Source of the DNA: Rubellimicrobium sp. CFH 75288
Lineage (GTDB): Bacteria > Pseudomonadota > Alphaproteobacteria > Rhodobacterales > Rhodobacteraceae
DNA: 64,000 bases
Assembly (NCBI RefSeq): GCF_009904055.1
Contig: NZ_WYDP01000008.1
Location: forward strand, 186,001-250,000
Direction of reading: 5' to 3'
The first letter of the stretch is position 1, and every line of letters starts with the position of its first letter. Position numbers and translations under genes: made by a program. Shown piece by piece: positions 42,386 through 51,602 of the stretch. The notes beneath the pieces are model-generated. The model ran no database searches, had not been told where the DNA came from, and worked only from the letters and a program-made list of their open reading frames with translations.

Positions 42386-43195
42386 CTACTCCACGAGGGC
42401 GTAGCTCGTGACCTCGCCCTCGAAGTAGTCGGCGTAGCCGGTGGGATAGACATAGCCGACCGCGCCGCGCGCAGGGATGCGGCGCGGCCCCACCATGCGG
42501 TAATCCCAGAAGCGGCCGCGCCATTCCATCGGCTCGGACGACCCGGCGACCGGCCGGGCCGGCGCCTCCATCGCCACGATGTCTCCCGCCTCGTCGAAGG
42601 CGAAGCGCACGACGGCCGGGCCGGCGACGGTGTCGAGACGGGCCTCGGCCCGACCGTCGGGAAGCAGGCGCCAGGCCACGGACCGGTTCGCCAGGATCGC
42701 GTCGGGCGTCCAGGGCAGCTCCGCCAGGTAGCGGAGCGCCTCGCCCAGGGCCACGTCCGGGCCCGACCCGCGCGCGACGGGGATCGCCCCGAGGAGCCGT
42801 GCCTCGAGCAGGCCCTCGCCCGCGACGTACTGGTCGACCACACGGACGACGTTCAGGGGCCCGATCCGCTGAGCGGCGTCCCAGACAAACCCGGCCGCGG
42901 CCACGGACGAGATCTGCCTCGCCTCATAGGTCGCGAAGGCCGCGTCCGGCCCCGATCGCAGCCGCGCCGTCTGGGTCGCCACGACCGCGCGCGGCGTGCC
43001 GGTCGCTCCGGCCCTGCGCGCGAACGCCTCCACCGGGGGCGGCAGGTCGGACCGGATCGCGCCCGGGGGCAGCGCGAGGAGCCGGGCCTCGGCGGCGGCG
43101 ATGCGAGAGCCGAACGACCGCGCCAGCCAGACCTGCGCCGCCAGCAGGGTCAGGACGAGCACCAGGACAGCCCAGAGGGCGATGCGCACCGCCAT
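42386..43195 (-). CDS. DUF6544/DUF6920-like membrane-anchored protein
   Basis: The 269-residue protein has an N-terminal transmembrane anchor (about residues 4-25). The body matches the DUF6544/DUF6920 pattern: LPPPVEAFARRAG, ARQISSVAAAGFVWDAAQRIGPL, LLGAIPVARGSGPDVALGEALRYLAELPW and a C-terminal RFWDYRMVGPRRIP. The function of the family is unknown. The ATG at 43195 is chosen because the anchor begins there. It is divergent from xdhA. Confidence 0.78.
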   Translation of the reverse strand: MAVRIALWAVLVLVLTLLAAQVWLARSFGSRIAAAEARLLALPPGAIRSDLPPPVEAFARRAGATGTPRAVVATQTARLRSGPDAAFATYEARQISSVAAAGFVWDAAQRIGPLNVVRVVDQYVAGEGLLEARLLGAIPVARGSGPDVALGEALRYLAELPWTPDAILANRSVAWRLLPDGRAEARLDTVAGPAVVRFAFDEAGDIVAMEAPARPVAGSSEPMEWRGRFWDYRMVGPRRIPARGAVGYVYPTGYADYFEGEVTSYALVE

Positions 43196-43273
43196 GGCCT
43201 CCGCCTGCGGACGGGTCTTGCGCCGGCAGACTAGCCGGACGGGGGGTCCGGGAGAAGCGGCCGCGTGCGGGGC

Positions 43274-43302
43274 TTGCCAAAGGTGTCCTGCCCCGCTTTG
43301 AT
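43274..43302 (+). promoter_or_regulatory. Candidate promoter of the xdh operon
   Basis: TTGCCA (43274-43279) and TTTGAT (43297-43302) are separated by 17 bases in the divergent gap upstream of xdhA. The match is moderate. I see no other credible -35/-10 pair in this 183-base gap. Confidence 0.35.
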
Positions 43303-43378
43303 CCGATGGCCCCGCGCGCTCTACGCCGCATCGACCGCGCGGGACGGGCGGCGATCGGGTAAGGCGGCGGGTCATGCG

Positions 43379-44752
43379 ATGAGGATCGGGTTCCTCCTGA
43401 ACGGAGAGCGGGTGGAGGCGGACGCGCCGCCCACGCGCACGCTGCTCGACTGGCTGCGCGAGGAGCGGGGCCTGACCGGCACCAAGGAGGGCTGCAACGA
43501 GGGCGATTGCGGCGCCTGCACCGTCCTGGTCACGGACGAGCGGGGGGCGCGGGCGCTCAATGCCTGCATCCTGTTCCTGCCGCAGCTTCGGGGCAAGGCG
43601 GTGCGCACCGTCGAGGGGATCGCGGGCCCCGAGGGCGCGCTCCACCCGGTCCAGCGCGCGATGGTGGACCACCACGGCAGCCAGTGCGGCTTCTGCACGC
43701 CGGGCTTCGTCGTCGCCATGGCGGCGGCGCATCTGAACGGGGATTGCGACCACGACGCCGCGCTGGCGGGCAACCTGTGCCGGTGCACCGGCTATGCCCC
43801 GATCCTGCGCGCGGCCGAGGCGGCGGCCGCCGAGCCGGTGCCGGACTGGATGCGCGACCGGCCGAACCCGGACGACGCCCCGCCCGCCGGGTCAGGCGGC
43901 GCCTTTCTGCCCCGGAGCGCCGACGAGCTGGCCGCCTGGTATGCGGACCATCCCGATGCGACGCTGATCGCGGGGGCGACCGATGTGGGGCTCTGGGTGA
44001 CCAAGGGGCTGCGCGACCTGCCGGAGGTCGCCTTCCTGTCGGGCGCGCGAGACCTCGCCCGGATCGAGGAGCGGGACGGGCGCCTCTGGTTTGGGGCCGG
44101 GGCGACGATGACCGAGGTTCTGGAGGCCGTGCGCGACCGCTTTCCGTCCTGGGCGGCGCTGATCGGGCGCTATGGCTCGGCGCAGGTGCGCAACGCGGCG
44201 ACGATCGGGGGCAACGTGGCCAACGGCTCGCCCATCGGGGACAACCCGCCCGTGCTGCTCGCGCTCGGGGCCCGGCTGCACCTGCGCCGGGGCGAGGAGC
44301 GGCGGGTGCTGCCGGTCGAGGACTTCTTTCTCGACTACGGCCGGCAGGACCGCCGGCCCGGCGAGTTCCTGGAGGGGATCGACGTGCCGCTCTCGGCGCC
44401 GGGGCTCCGGGTCTGGAAGGTGTCCAAGCGCTGGGATCAGGACATCTCGGCCGTCTGCGGCGCCTTCGACATCAGGGTGGAGGACGGCCGGGTGGTCCGG
44501 GTGCGGACGGGGTTCGGCGGCATGGCGGCCACGCCTAGGCGCGCCCGCGCGCTCGAGGCCGCGCTGGAGGGGCGGCCCTGGGACGAGGCGACGGTCGAGG
44601 CGGCGGTTCCCGCCCTGGCCGAGGATTTCCGGCCCATCGACGACATGCGCGCCTCGGCCGCCTACCGGCTGGAGGTGGCGGGCAACCTGCTGCGGCGCTA
44701 CCTCCACGAGAGCCGGGGGGCGGCCGTGTCGGTCCGCGCGGTGCGGCCATGA
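43379..44752 (+). CDS. xdhA: Xanthine dehydrogenase small subunit (2Fe-2S and FAD)
   Basis: The 457-residue subunit carries two [2Fe-2S] clusters and FAD. The plant-type cluster uses C39, C44, C47 and C63 in EGCNEGDCGAC and NAC. The helical cluster uses C103/C106 in QCGFC and C134/C136 in CRC. The FAD domain (about 175-345) has IAGATDVGLW and TIGGNVANGSPIGD, and a CO-dehydrogenase-flavoprotein C-terminal domain follows. It heads a seven-gene unit and overlaps xdhB by four bases. It passes electrons from the molybdenum subunit to NAD. Confidence 0.95.
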   Translation: MRIGFLLNGERVEADAPPTRTLLDWLREERGLTGTKEGCNEGDCGACTVLVTDERGARALNACILFLPQLRGKAVRTVEGIAGPEGALHPVQRAMVDHHGSQCGFCTPGFVVAMAAAHLNGDCDHDAALAGNLCRCTGYAPILRAAEAAAAEPVPDWMRDRPNPDDAPPAGSGGAFLPRSADELAAWYADHPDATLIAGATDVGLWVTKGLRDLPEVAFLSGARDLARIEERDGRLWFGAGATMTEVLEAVRDRFPSWAALIGRYGSAQVRNAATIGGNVANGSPIGDNPPVLLALGARLHLRRGEERRVLPVEDFFLDYGRQDRRPGEFLEGIDVPLSAPGLRVWKVSKRWDQDISAVCGAFDIRVEDGRVVRVRTGFGGMAATPRRARALEAALEGRPWDEATVEAAVPALAEDFRPIDDMRASAAYRLEVAGNLLRRYLHESRGAAVSVRAVRP

Positions 44753-47088
44753 GCGTGCACGAGCCCGCCCCCCACGATTCGGCCCTGCTCCATGTCACGG
44801 GGGCGGCGCGCTACACCGACGACATTCCCGCGCCGGCGGGATGTCTGCACCTGGCCTTCGGCCTTTCGCCCGTGGCGCGGGGGCGCCTCGCGGCGCTGGA
44901 CCTCGGCCCCGTCCGGGCGGCCCCGGGGGTGGTGGCGGCGCTGGCGCACGGGGACCTGCGGCGGCCTGCGGACGTGGCCCCCGTCGCGCATGACGAGCCG
45001 CTGCTCTGCGACGGGGCGATCCACTACCTGGGCCAGCCGCTGTTCGTGGTCGCCGCCACCTCGCACCGCGCGGCGCGCCGGGCGGCGCGGCTGGCCCGCG
45101 TCGAGGCCGAGGAGGAGGCGCCGGTCCTGACGATCGACGACGCGCTGGCTGCCGGCTGGCGCTTCGAGGAGGGGCCGCGGATCTGGCAGAAGGGCGATCC
45201 CGACGCCGCGCTGGCGACCGCGCCGCGGCGGGTCAGGGGACGGCTCGAGATCGGCGGGCAGGAGCACTTCTATCTCGAGGGGCAGGCGGCGCTGGCGATC
45301 CCCGGCGACGACGGGATGGAGGTGCACTGCTCGACCCAGCATCCGTCCGAGATCCAGCACAAGGTGGCCGACGCGCTGGGCCTGCCCTCGGCCGCGGTGC
45401 GGGTGGTGGTGCGGCGCATGGGCGGCGGCTTCGGCGGCAAGGAGAGCCAGGGCAACCACCTGGCCGTCGCCTGCGCGGTGATGGCCGAGGCGACGGGCCG
45501 GCCCTGCCGGATGCGCTATGACCGCGACGACGACATGACGATCACGGGCAAGCGCCACGACTTCCGCATCGACTACGACGCGGGCTTCGACGCCGAGGGG
45601 CGGCTGCTCGCGATGGAGGTCGTGCAATACGCGCGCTGCGGCTGGTCGCAGGACCTGAGCCTCGCGGTCTGCGACCGGGCGATGCTGCATGCCGACAATG
45701 CCTATCTCGTGCCCCATGCGCGGATCGTCTCGCACCGGCTGCGGACCAACACGCAGTCGGCCACGGCCTTTCGCGGCTTCGGCGGCCCCCAGGGGATGCT
45801 GGGGACCGAGCGGCTGATCCAGCACGCGGCCCATGCGCTGGGCCTCGATCCGGGCGCGGTGCGGCGGCTCAACTTCTACCCGCCCGCCACGGGCGGGGAG
45901 CGGTCCGGGCCGGGCACGGGGACCCGGCTGCGCGCGGTGCATTCTCCGGCCCTCGACCGCAGCACCCCCTACGGCATGGAGGTCGAGGACTTCATCCTGC
46001 ACGAGATGACCGACGCGCTCCTGGCCTCATCGGACTTCGCCGACCGGCAGAGGGCGGTGCGCGAGTGGAACAGCGGTAATCCGGTGCTCAAGCGAGGGCT
46101 CGCCTGGTCGCCGGTCAAGTTCGGCATCTCCTTCACGCTGAGCCACCTCAACCAGGCGGGCGCGCTGGTCCATGTCTATCGCGACGGCTCGGTGCTGCTG
46201 AACCACGGCGGGACCGAGATGGGACAGGGCCTGCACCGCAAGGTCTCGCAGGTGGCGGCGGCACGGCTGGGCATTCCGCTGGACCGGGTGCGGATCGCGG
46301 CCACGGACACGGCCCGGGTGCCCAACACCTCGGCCACGGCGGCCTCGTCGGGGGCTGACCTGAACGGGATGGCGGTTCAGGCCGCCGCCGACGCGATCCG
46401 CGAGCGCATGGCGCGCCACCTCGCCGCACTGCACCAGGCGCGGGCGGAGGAGGTGGTCTTTGCGGACGGCACCGTGCGGGTGGGCGCGGACGCGATGAGC
46501 TGGGAGGAGGCGGTGGACGCCTGCTACCTCGGGCGGGTGTCGCTGTCGGCCACGGGCTTCTACGCGACGCCGGGCCTCGAATGGGACCGGGTGCGGGGAC
46601 GGGGGCGGCCCTTCTTCTACTTCGCCTATGGCTGCGCCGCCACCGAGGTCGTCCTCGACACCCTGACGGGCGAGAGCCGCATCCTGCGCGCCGACATCCT
46701 GCATGATTGCGGCGCCTCGCTGAACCCGGCGCTCGACATCGGGCAGATCGAGGGGGGCTATGTCCAGGGCGCGGGCTGGCTGACCACCGAGGAGCTGGTC
46801 TGGGACGCCAAGGGCCGCCTGCGCACCCACGCGCCCGCGACCTACAAGATCCCGGCCTTTTCCGACCGGCCCGCGATCTTCAACGTCCGTCTGTGGGACG
46901 CCGCCAACCGCGCCGAGACGGTCTATCGCTCCAAGGCGGTGGGAGAGCCTCCGCTGATGCTCGGCATCTCGGCGTTCCTGGCGCTCTCGGAGGCCTGCGC
47001 GGCCTGCGGGCCCCACTGGCCGGACCTTCAGGCCCCGGCGACGCCCGAGGCGATCCTGCGCGCGGTCGCCCGGGCGCGGGGCGCATGA
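44749..47088 (+). CDS. xdhB: Xanthine dehydrogenase molybdopterin-binding large subunit
   Basis: The 779-residue subunit oxidises hypoxanthine to xanthine and xanthine to urate at a molybdenum cofactor. Visible blocks are TGAARYTDDIP, GQEHFYLEGQ (near residue 167), RMGGGFGGKESQ, TAFRGFGGPQG and the catalytic glutamate E733 in GEPPLML. The TAFRGFGG arginine favours purines over aldehydes. The start overlaps xdhA and the stop overlaps xdhC (ATGA in both cases). Confidence 0.95.
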   Translation: MSVHEPAPHDSALLHVTGAARYTDDIPAPAGCLHLAFGLSPVARGRLAALDLGPVRAAPGVVAALAHGDLRRPADVAPVAHDEPLLCDGAIHYLGQPLFVVAATSHRAARRAARLARVEAEEEAPVLTIDDALAAGWRFEEGPRIWQKGDPDAALATAPRRVRGRLEIGGQEHFYLEGQAALAIPGDDGMEVHCSTQHPSEIQHKVADALGLPSAAVRVVVRRMGGGFGGKESQGNHLAVACAVMAEATGRPCRMRYDRDDDMTITGKRHDFRIDYDAGFDAEGRLLAMEVVQYARCGWSQDLSLAVCDRAMLHADNAYLVPHARIVSHRLRTNTQSATAFRGFGGPQGMLGTERLIQHAAHALGLDPGAVRRLNFYPPATGGERSGPGTGTRLRAVHSPALDRSTPYGMEVEDFILHEMTDALLASSDFADRQRAVREWNSGNPVLKRGLAWSPVKFGISFTLSHLNQAGALVHVYRDGSVLLNHGGTEMGQGLHRKVSQVAAARLGIPLDRVRIAATDTARVPNTSATAASSGADLNGMAVQAAADAIRERMARHLAALHQARAEEVVFADGTVRVGADAMSWEEAVDACYLGRVSLSATGFYATPGLEWDRVRGRGRPFFYFAYGCAATEVVLDTLTGESRILRADILHDCGASLNPALDIGQIEGGYVQGAGWLTTEELVWDAKGRLRTHAPATYKIPAFSDRPAIFNVRLWDAANRAETVYRSKAVGEPPLMLGISAFLALSEACAACGPHWPDLQAPATPEAILRAVARARGA

Positions 47089-47996
47089 GCTTGGACCTTC
47101 CGGCCCTGCGCGCGGCCGTGGCGCGGCACGGCGCCGTCGTGCGGATCGTGGTCGCCGCCACGGCCGGGTCCGCCCCGCGCGAGGCAGGCGCCGCCATGCT
47201 GGTCTGGGCCGACGGCGCGGAGGGCACGATCGGGGGCGGCGAACTCGAGCACCGTGCCGTGGCGGAGGCGCGGACGCTGCTCCCGGGCGGCGGGCCAGTC
47301 TGGCGGAGCTGGGCGCTGGGGCCCGCGCTGGGCCAGTGCTGCGGCGGCTCGGCCACGCTGGTCTGGGAGCGGTTCGACGAGGCCGGCCTGCCCGCGGCGC
47401 TGCCTCTGGCCCGCCGCATTCACGGCGCCGCGCCCCGCCCCGCCGCCACCCCCGCGCCCGGTGCCCCGCCCCTCTGGCGCGACGGCTGGCTGATCGAGGC
47501 GGCCCTCGCGCCGGGGCGGCCTGTCTGGGTCTGGGGCGCGGGGCATGTAGGGCGCGCGGTGGTGGCGGTGCTGGCCCCCTGGCCCGGCGTGGCGATCACC
47601 TGGGTGGACCTGTCGGCAGACCTCTTTCCCCCCGACCCCCCCGCCCGCGTCACCGTCCTGCCCACGGCCGACCCGCCTGCCCTGGTCTCCTTCGCCCCGC
47701 GCGACGCGGACCACCTGGTGCTGACGCGCAGCCATGCGCTCGATCTCGGGCTCTGCCACGCGCTCTTGGGGCACGGCTTCGCCTCGCTGGGGCTGATCGG
47801 CTCGGCGACCAAGCGGGCGCGCTTCCGCTCGCGCCTCCTGGCGCTCGGCCACCGCCCCGAAGGCGTGGCGCGGATCGCGTGTCCGATCGGAGACCCCGCG
47901 CTCGGCAAGCATCCCCAGGCCATTGCGGTCGGCGTCGCGGCGGCTCTAATGGCCGGGCGGCACGGGCGCGCAGAAAGGGACCACAGGGCCGGATGA
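47085..47996 (+). CDS. xdhC: XdhC, molybdenum cofactor insertion chaperone
   Basis: The 303-residue protein has an N-terminal XdhC_CoxI domain (VAATAGSAPREAGAAMLV, IGGGELEHRAV, LGPALGQCCGGS). A C-terminal Rossmann-like domain starts at VWGAGHVGRAVVAVL and contains LGLIGSATKRARF. XdhC binds molybdenum cofactor, promotes its sulfuration and delivers it to XdhB. The gene is coupled to xdhB and to the ABC ATPase gene by four-base overlaps. Confidence 0.93.
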   Translation: MSLDLPALRAAVARHGAVVRIVVAATAGSAPREAGAAMLVWADGAEGTIGGGELEHRAVAEARTLLPGGGPVWRSWALGPALGQCCGGSATLVWERFDEAGLPAALPLARRIHGAAPRPAATPAPGAPPLWRDGWLIEAALAPGRPVWVWGAGHVGRAVVAVLAPWPGVAITWVDLSADLFPPDPPARVTVLPTADPPALVSFAPRDADHLVLTRSHALDLGLCHALLGHGFASLGLIGSATKRARFRSRLLALGHRPEGVARIACPIGDPALGKHPQAIAVGVAAALMAGRHGRAERDHRAG

Positions 47997-49531
47997 CCGA
48001 CGCGCTGCTGACGATCCGCGGCCTGACCAAGACCTATCCGGGGGTCGTGGCCAATGCCGACGTGTCGCTCGACGTGCGCGCCGCCTCGGTCCACGCGCTG
48101 CTGGGCGAGAACGGCGCGGGCAAGTCCACGCTGGTCAAGGCGATCTACGGACTGGTCCGGCCCGACAGGGGCACGATGACACTGGCGGGCCGCCCCCATG
48201 CCCCCTCTTCCCCGCGCGAGGCGCGCGCGGCCGGGATCGGCATGGTCTTCCAGCACTTCTCGCTCTTCGAGGCGCTGAGCGTGGCCGAGAACGTCGCCCT
48301 GGGCATGGAGGACCCGCCCCCCCTGCGCGACCTGGGCGCGCGCATCCGCGACGTCTCGCGCGAGTACGGCCTGCCGCTCGATCCCGGCCGCCCCGTGCGC
48401 GACCTGTCGGCCGGAGAGCGCCAGCGGGTCGAGATCGTCCGCTGCCTGCTGGGCCGCCCGCGCCTGCTCATCATGGACGAGCCGACCTCGGTGCTGACCC
48501 CGCAGGAGGTGGCGATCCTGTTCGCCACGCTGCGCCAGCTGCGCGCGGAGGGCGTCGCGATCCTCTACATCTCGCACAAGCTCGAGGAGATCCGCGCCCT
48601 CTGCGAGGAGGCGACGATCCTCAGGGCGGGCCGCGTGGTAGCCACCTGCGACCCGCGCGAGACCCCGGCGCGGCGCATGGCCGAGATGATGGTGGGCGGC
48701 AGCCTGCGCATCCCCGCCCGCGCCGCCCCTGCCCCCGCAGAGAGCCCCCCCGTCCTCGAAGTGGAGGGGCTCTCGCTCGCCTCGCCGCGGGGCGGGGGCC
48801 TGCGCGACGTGTCCTTCGCCGTCCGCGCAGGCGAGGTGCTGGGGATCGGCGGTGTCGCCGGCAACGGGCAGGAAGAACTGCTGCTCGCGCTCTCGGGCGA
48901 GCGGCGCACCGCCCCCGGCGCGATCCGCCTGCGCGGCGAGGCGGTGGGCGCCCTCGACCCCTCGGCGCGGCGGGCGCGCGGCCTGCTCTGCGCCCCCGAG
49001 GAGCGCAACGGCCACGCCGCCGCGGCCGACATGACCCTGACCGAGAACGCCTTTCTCTCGGCCCGGGTGCGCGCGGGGCTGGTTCGGCGGGGCTTCGTGG
49101 ACTGGGCGGCCGCGCGGCGGTTCGCCGAAGGCGTGATCCGCGCCTTCGACGTGCGCGCCCCCGGCCCCGAGGCGACGGCGCGCCAGCTCTCGGGCGGCAA
49201 CCTCCAGAAGTTCGTGATCGGGCGCGAGATCCTCCAGAAGCCCGATGTGCTGGTCGTGGCGCAGCCCACCTGGGGCGTGGACGCGGCCGCTGCGGCGGCG
49301 ATCCGGCAGGCGCTTCTGGACCTCGCCGCCGGGGGGGCGGCGGTGGTGGTGGTCAGCCAGGACCTCGACGAGCTGATGGAGATCGCCGACCGCTTCGCCG
49401 CCCTGAACGAGGGGCGGCTGTCCCCCGCCCGGCCCGTCGCCGGCCTCTCGGTCGAGGAGATCGGGCTGATGCTGGGCGGCGCGCACGGGATGGAGGTCGC
49501 CCATTCCCGCCATGCCGGGGCCGCCGCGTGA
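47993..49531 (+). CDS. ABC transporter ATP-binding protein, BMP/nucleoside type (two NBDs)
   Basis: The 512-residue protein carries two nucleotide-binding domains. The first has Walker A GENGAGKST (38-46), the QHFSLFEALS Q-loop, LSAGERQRVEI and Walker B LLIMDEPTS. The second has a degenerate Walker A (GVAGNGQEE) and LSGGNLQKFVIGREI, as usual for the ribose/BMP-type family. It should power import of purines or nucleosides with the two permeases and BMP protein that follow. It overlaps xdhC upstream and the first permease downstream (GTGA). Confidence 0.93.
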   Translation: MTDALLTIRGLTKTYPGVVANADVSLDVRAASVHALLGENGAGKSTLVKAIYGLVRPDRGTMTLAGRPHAPSSPREARAAGIGMVFQHFSLFEALSVAENVALGMEDPPPLRDLGARIRDVSREYGLPLDPGRPVRDLSAGERQRVEIVRCLLGRPRLLIMDEPTSVLTPQEVAILFATLRQLRAEGVAILYISHKLEEIRALCEEATILRAGRVVATCDPRETPARRMAEMMVGGSLRIPARAAPAPAESPPVLEVEGLSLASPRGGGLRDVSFAVRAGEVLGIGGVAGNGQEELLLALSGERRTAPGAIRLRGEAVGALDPSARRARGLLCAPEERNGHAAAADMTLTENAFLSARVRAGLVRRGFVDWAAARRFAEGVIRAFDVRAPGPEATARQLSGGNLQKFVIGREILQKPDVLVVAQPTWGVDAAAAAAIRQALLDLAAGGAAVVVVSQDLDELMEIADRFAALNEGRLSPARPVAGLSVEEIGLMLGGAHGMEVAHSRHAGAAA

Positions 49532-50649
49532 TCGTCTGGGAGCGCCGCCCCGCGCCGTCGCGCGCGCTCGCCTGGGCCACGCCGGTCCTGGCGGTGGCGC
49601 TGACGGTGCTGGCGGGGGGCGTCCTGTTCGCGCTTCTGGGCAAGGACCCGGTCCTCGCCATCCGCACCATCTTCTGGGAGCCGCTGTTCGGGCCCTTTGC
49701 GGGCTACCTGCGCGGCCAGATCGCGATCAAGGCGGCGCCGCTGATCCTGATCGCGGTGGGCCTCTCGTTCGGCTTCCGCGCGGGGGTCTGGAACATCGGG
49801 GCCGAGGGGCAGTACATCGTCGGCGCGCTCTGCGGCGCGGCCGCGGGCCTCGCGCTCTGGCCGGCCGAGACGCGGTGGATCTTTCCCCTGATGGTGCTGG
49901 CCGGCACGCTGGGGGGCCTCGTCTGGGCGATGATCCCGGCGCTGCTGCGCGTGCGCTTCGGCACCAACGAGATCCTCGTCTCGCTGATGCTGGTCTATGT
50001 GGCCTCCAACCTGCTCGCCTGGGCGGCGCTCGGGCCCTTGCGCAACCCCGAGGGGCTGGGCTTTCCGGGCTCGCGCAACCTGCGGCAATGGGCGTCCTCG
50101 GCCAATCTCGAGCTGGTGCCCGGCACGGGGCTGCACTGGGGGGGCGTGGCCGCGCTCGGCGCGGTGGCGGCGGGCTGGGTGCTGCTCGCGCGTCATCCGT
50201 TCGGCTTTGCCGTTCGGCTGATGGGGCAGGCGCCGCGCGCGGCGGCCTTTGCCGGCGTGGCGCCCTCGCGCGTCGTGGTGCTGTGCATGGCGCTGTCGGG
50301 GGGCCTCGCCGGGGCGGCGGGGCTGTTCGAGGTGACGGGGCCAGCGGGGCAGGTCTCGATCGACTTCGCCGCGGGTTACGGATTCACGGCGATCATCGTG
50401 GCGTTTCTCGGCCGCCTGCATCCGGGGGGCATCCTGCTCGCGGGGCTGCTGATGGCGCTCACCTATGTGGGCGGCGAGATGGCGCAGCAGCGGCTGAACC
50501 TGCCCGCCGCCGCCATCTCGCTGTTCCAGGGCATGCTGCTGTTCTTCCTGCTGGCCACGGACCTGCTGGCCACGCACCGGCCGCGCTGGCGCCGCGCGGC
50601 CCCCTCCGCCTCCCCCCTGCCCGCCGCAGCCCCGGAGGAGGCGCGCTGA
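49528..50649 (+). CDS. ABC transporter permease, BMP/nucleoside type (first)
   Basis: The 373-residue membrane protein belongs to the BPD_transp_2 family, with about nine to ten membrane helices. Landmark segments are KAAPLILIAVGLSFGFRAGVWNIGAEGQ and GTNEILVSLMLVYVA. It starts with GTG overlapping the ATPase stop. The C-terminus is a short alanine/proline-rich cytoplasmic tail. With the second permease it forms the transmembrane channel. Confidence 0.92.
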   Translation: MIVWERRPAPSRALAWATPVLAVALTVLAGGVLFALLGKDPVLAIRTIFWEPLFGPFAGYLRGQIAIKAAPLILIAVGLSFGFRAGVWNIGAEGQYIVGALCGAAAGLALWPAETRWIFPLMVLAGTLGGLVWAMIPALLRVRFGTNEILVSLMLVYVASNLLAWAALGPLRNPEGLGFPGSRNLRQWASSANLELVPGTGLHWGGVAALGAVAAGWVLLARHPFGFAVRLMGQAPRAAAFAGVAPSRVVVLCMALSGGLAGAAGLFEVTGPAGQVSIDFAAGYGFTAIIVAFLGRLHPGGILLAGLLMALTYVGGEMAQQRLNLPAAAISLFQGMLLFFLLATDLLATHRPRWRRAAPSASPLPAAAPEEAR

Positions 50650-51581
50650 TGGACCTGTCAGCCATCTCGCCCGCGCTGCTGTTCGCCTCGCTGATGGTGG
50701 CGTCCACTCCCATCCTGCTCGCCGCGCTGGGCGAGCTGGTGGCCGAGCGGGCGGGGGTGCTCAACCTCGGGGTCGAGGGGATGATGATCACGGGCGCCGT
50801 GGCGGGCTTCGCCGCCGCGCATGCCTCGGGCTCGGCCGCGCTGGGCTTTCTCGGAGCGGCGGCGGGGGGCGCGGCGCTCTCGGCGCTGTTCGCCGTGCTG
50901 GTGCTGTGGCTGCGCGCCAACCAGGTGGCGACGGGGCTGGCGCTGACGCTGTTCGGCCTCGGCTTCGCGGCGCTGGTCGGGCAGGGCTATGTCGGCCTGC
51001 GCGCCCCCCCCGTGCCGCGCCCCGAGATCCCGCTCCTGCGCGACATCCCCGTTCTGGGCCCCGTCCTGTTCCGCCACGATCTCGTCGTCTATCTCGCGCT
51101 CGGGCTGGTGGCCGGGGTGTGGTGGTTCCTCCATCGGACCGGCGCGGGCCTGCGCCTGCGCGCGGTGGGCGAGAACCACGACGCCGCCCACGCGCTGGGC
51201 CACGACGTGCGCCGCATCCGCCTGCTCGCGGTGCTGTTCGGGGGCGCCTGCGCCGGGCTGGGCGGGGCCTATCTCTCGCTCGTGCGGGTGCCGCAATGGA
51301 CCGAAGGGCTGACCGCCGGCGCGGGCTGGATCGCGCTCGCCATCGTGGTCTTCGCCTCGTGGCGGCCGTGGCGGCTTCTCCTGGGCGCCTGGCTCTTCGG
51401 CGGGCTGACCGTGCTCCAGCTCAACCTGCAGGCGGCGCGCGTCCCGGTCCCGGTCGAACTTCTGTCCACCGCGCCCTATCTCGTGACGATCCTCGTGCTT
51501 GTCGTCATCTCCTCGGGCCGGGGCCGGGCGGCGCTGGCCGCGCCCGGCTCTCTCGGCCAGCCGTTCCACGCATCCCGCTAA
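50649..51581 (+). CDS. ABC transporter permease, BMP/nucleoside type (second)
   Basis: The 310-residue permease begins with STPILLAALGELVAERAGVLNLGVEGMMI, the hallmark of the second permease of BMP-type transporters (YufQ-like). About eight to nine helices follow. The ATG shares one base with the stop of the first permease. The BMP substrate-binding protein gene follows 21 bases later. Confidence 0.92.
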   Translation: MDLSAISPALLFASLMVASTPILLAALGELVAERAGVLNLGVEGMMITGAVAGFAAAHASGSAALGFLGAAAGGAALSALFAVLVLWLRANQVATGLALTLFGLGFAALVGQGYVGLRAPPVPRPEIPLLRDIPVLGPVLFRHDLVVYLALGLVAGVWWFLHRTGAGLRLRAVGENHDAAHALGHDVRRIRLLAVLFGGACAGLGGAYLSLVRVPQWTEGLTAGAGWIALAIVVFASWRPWRLLLGAWLFGGLTVLQLNLQAARVPVPVELLSTAPYLVTILVLVVISSGRGRAALAAPGSLGQPFHASR

Positions 51582-51602
51582 CCACAACAGGGAGTCTCCA
51601 CC

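Noticed and set aside
38547-42404. A very long open frame on the plus strand antisense to dnaE
   Set aside because: It is a GC-skew shadow. The minus-strand frame encodes DnaE with all family motifs, and the antisense translation shows no domain.
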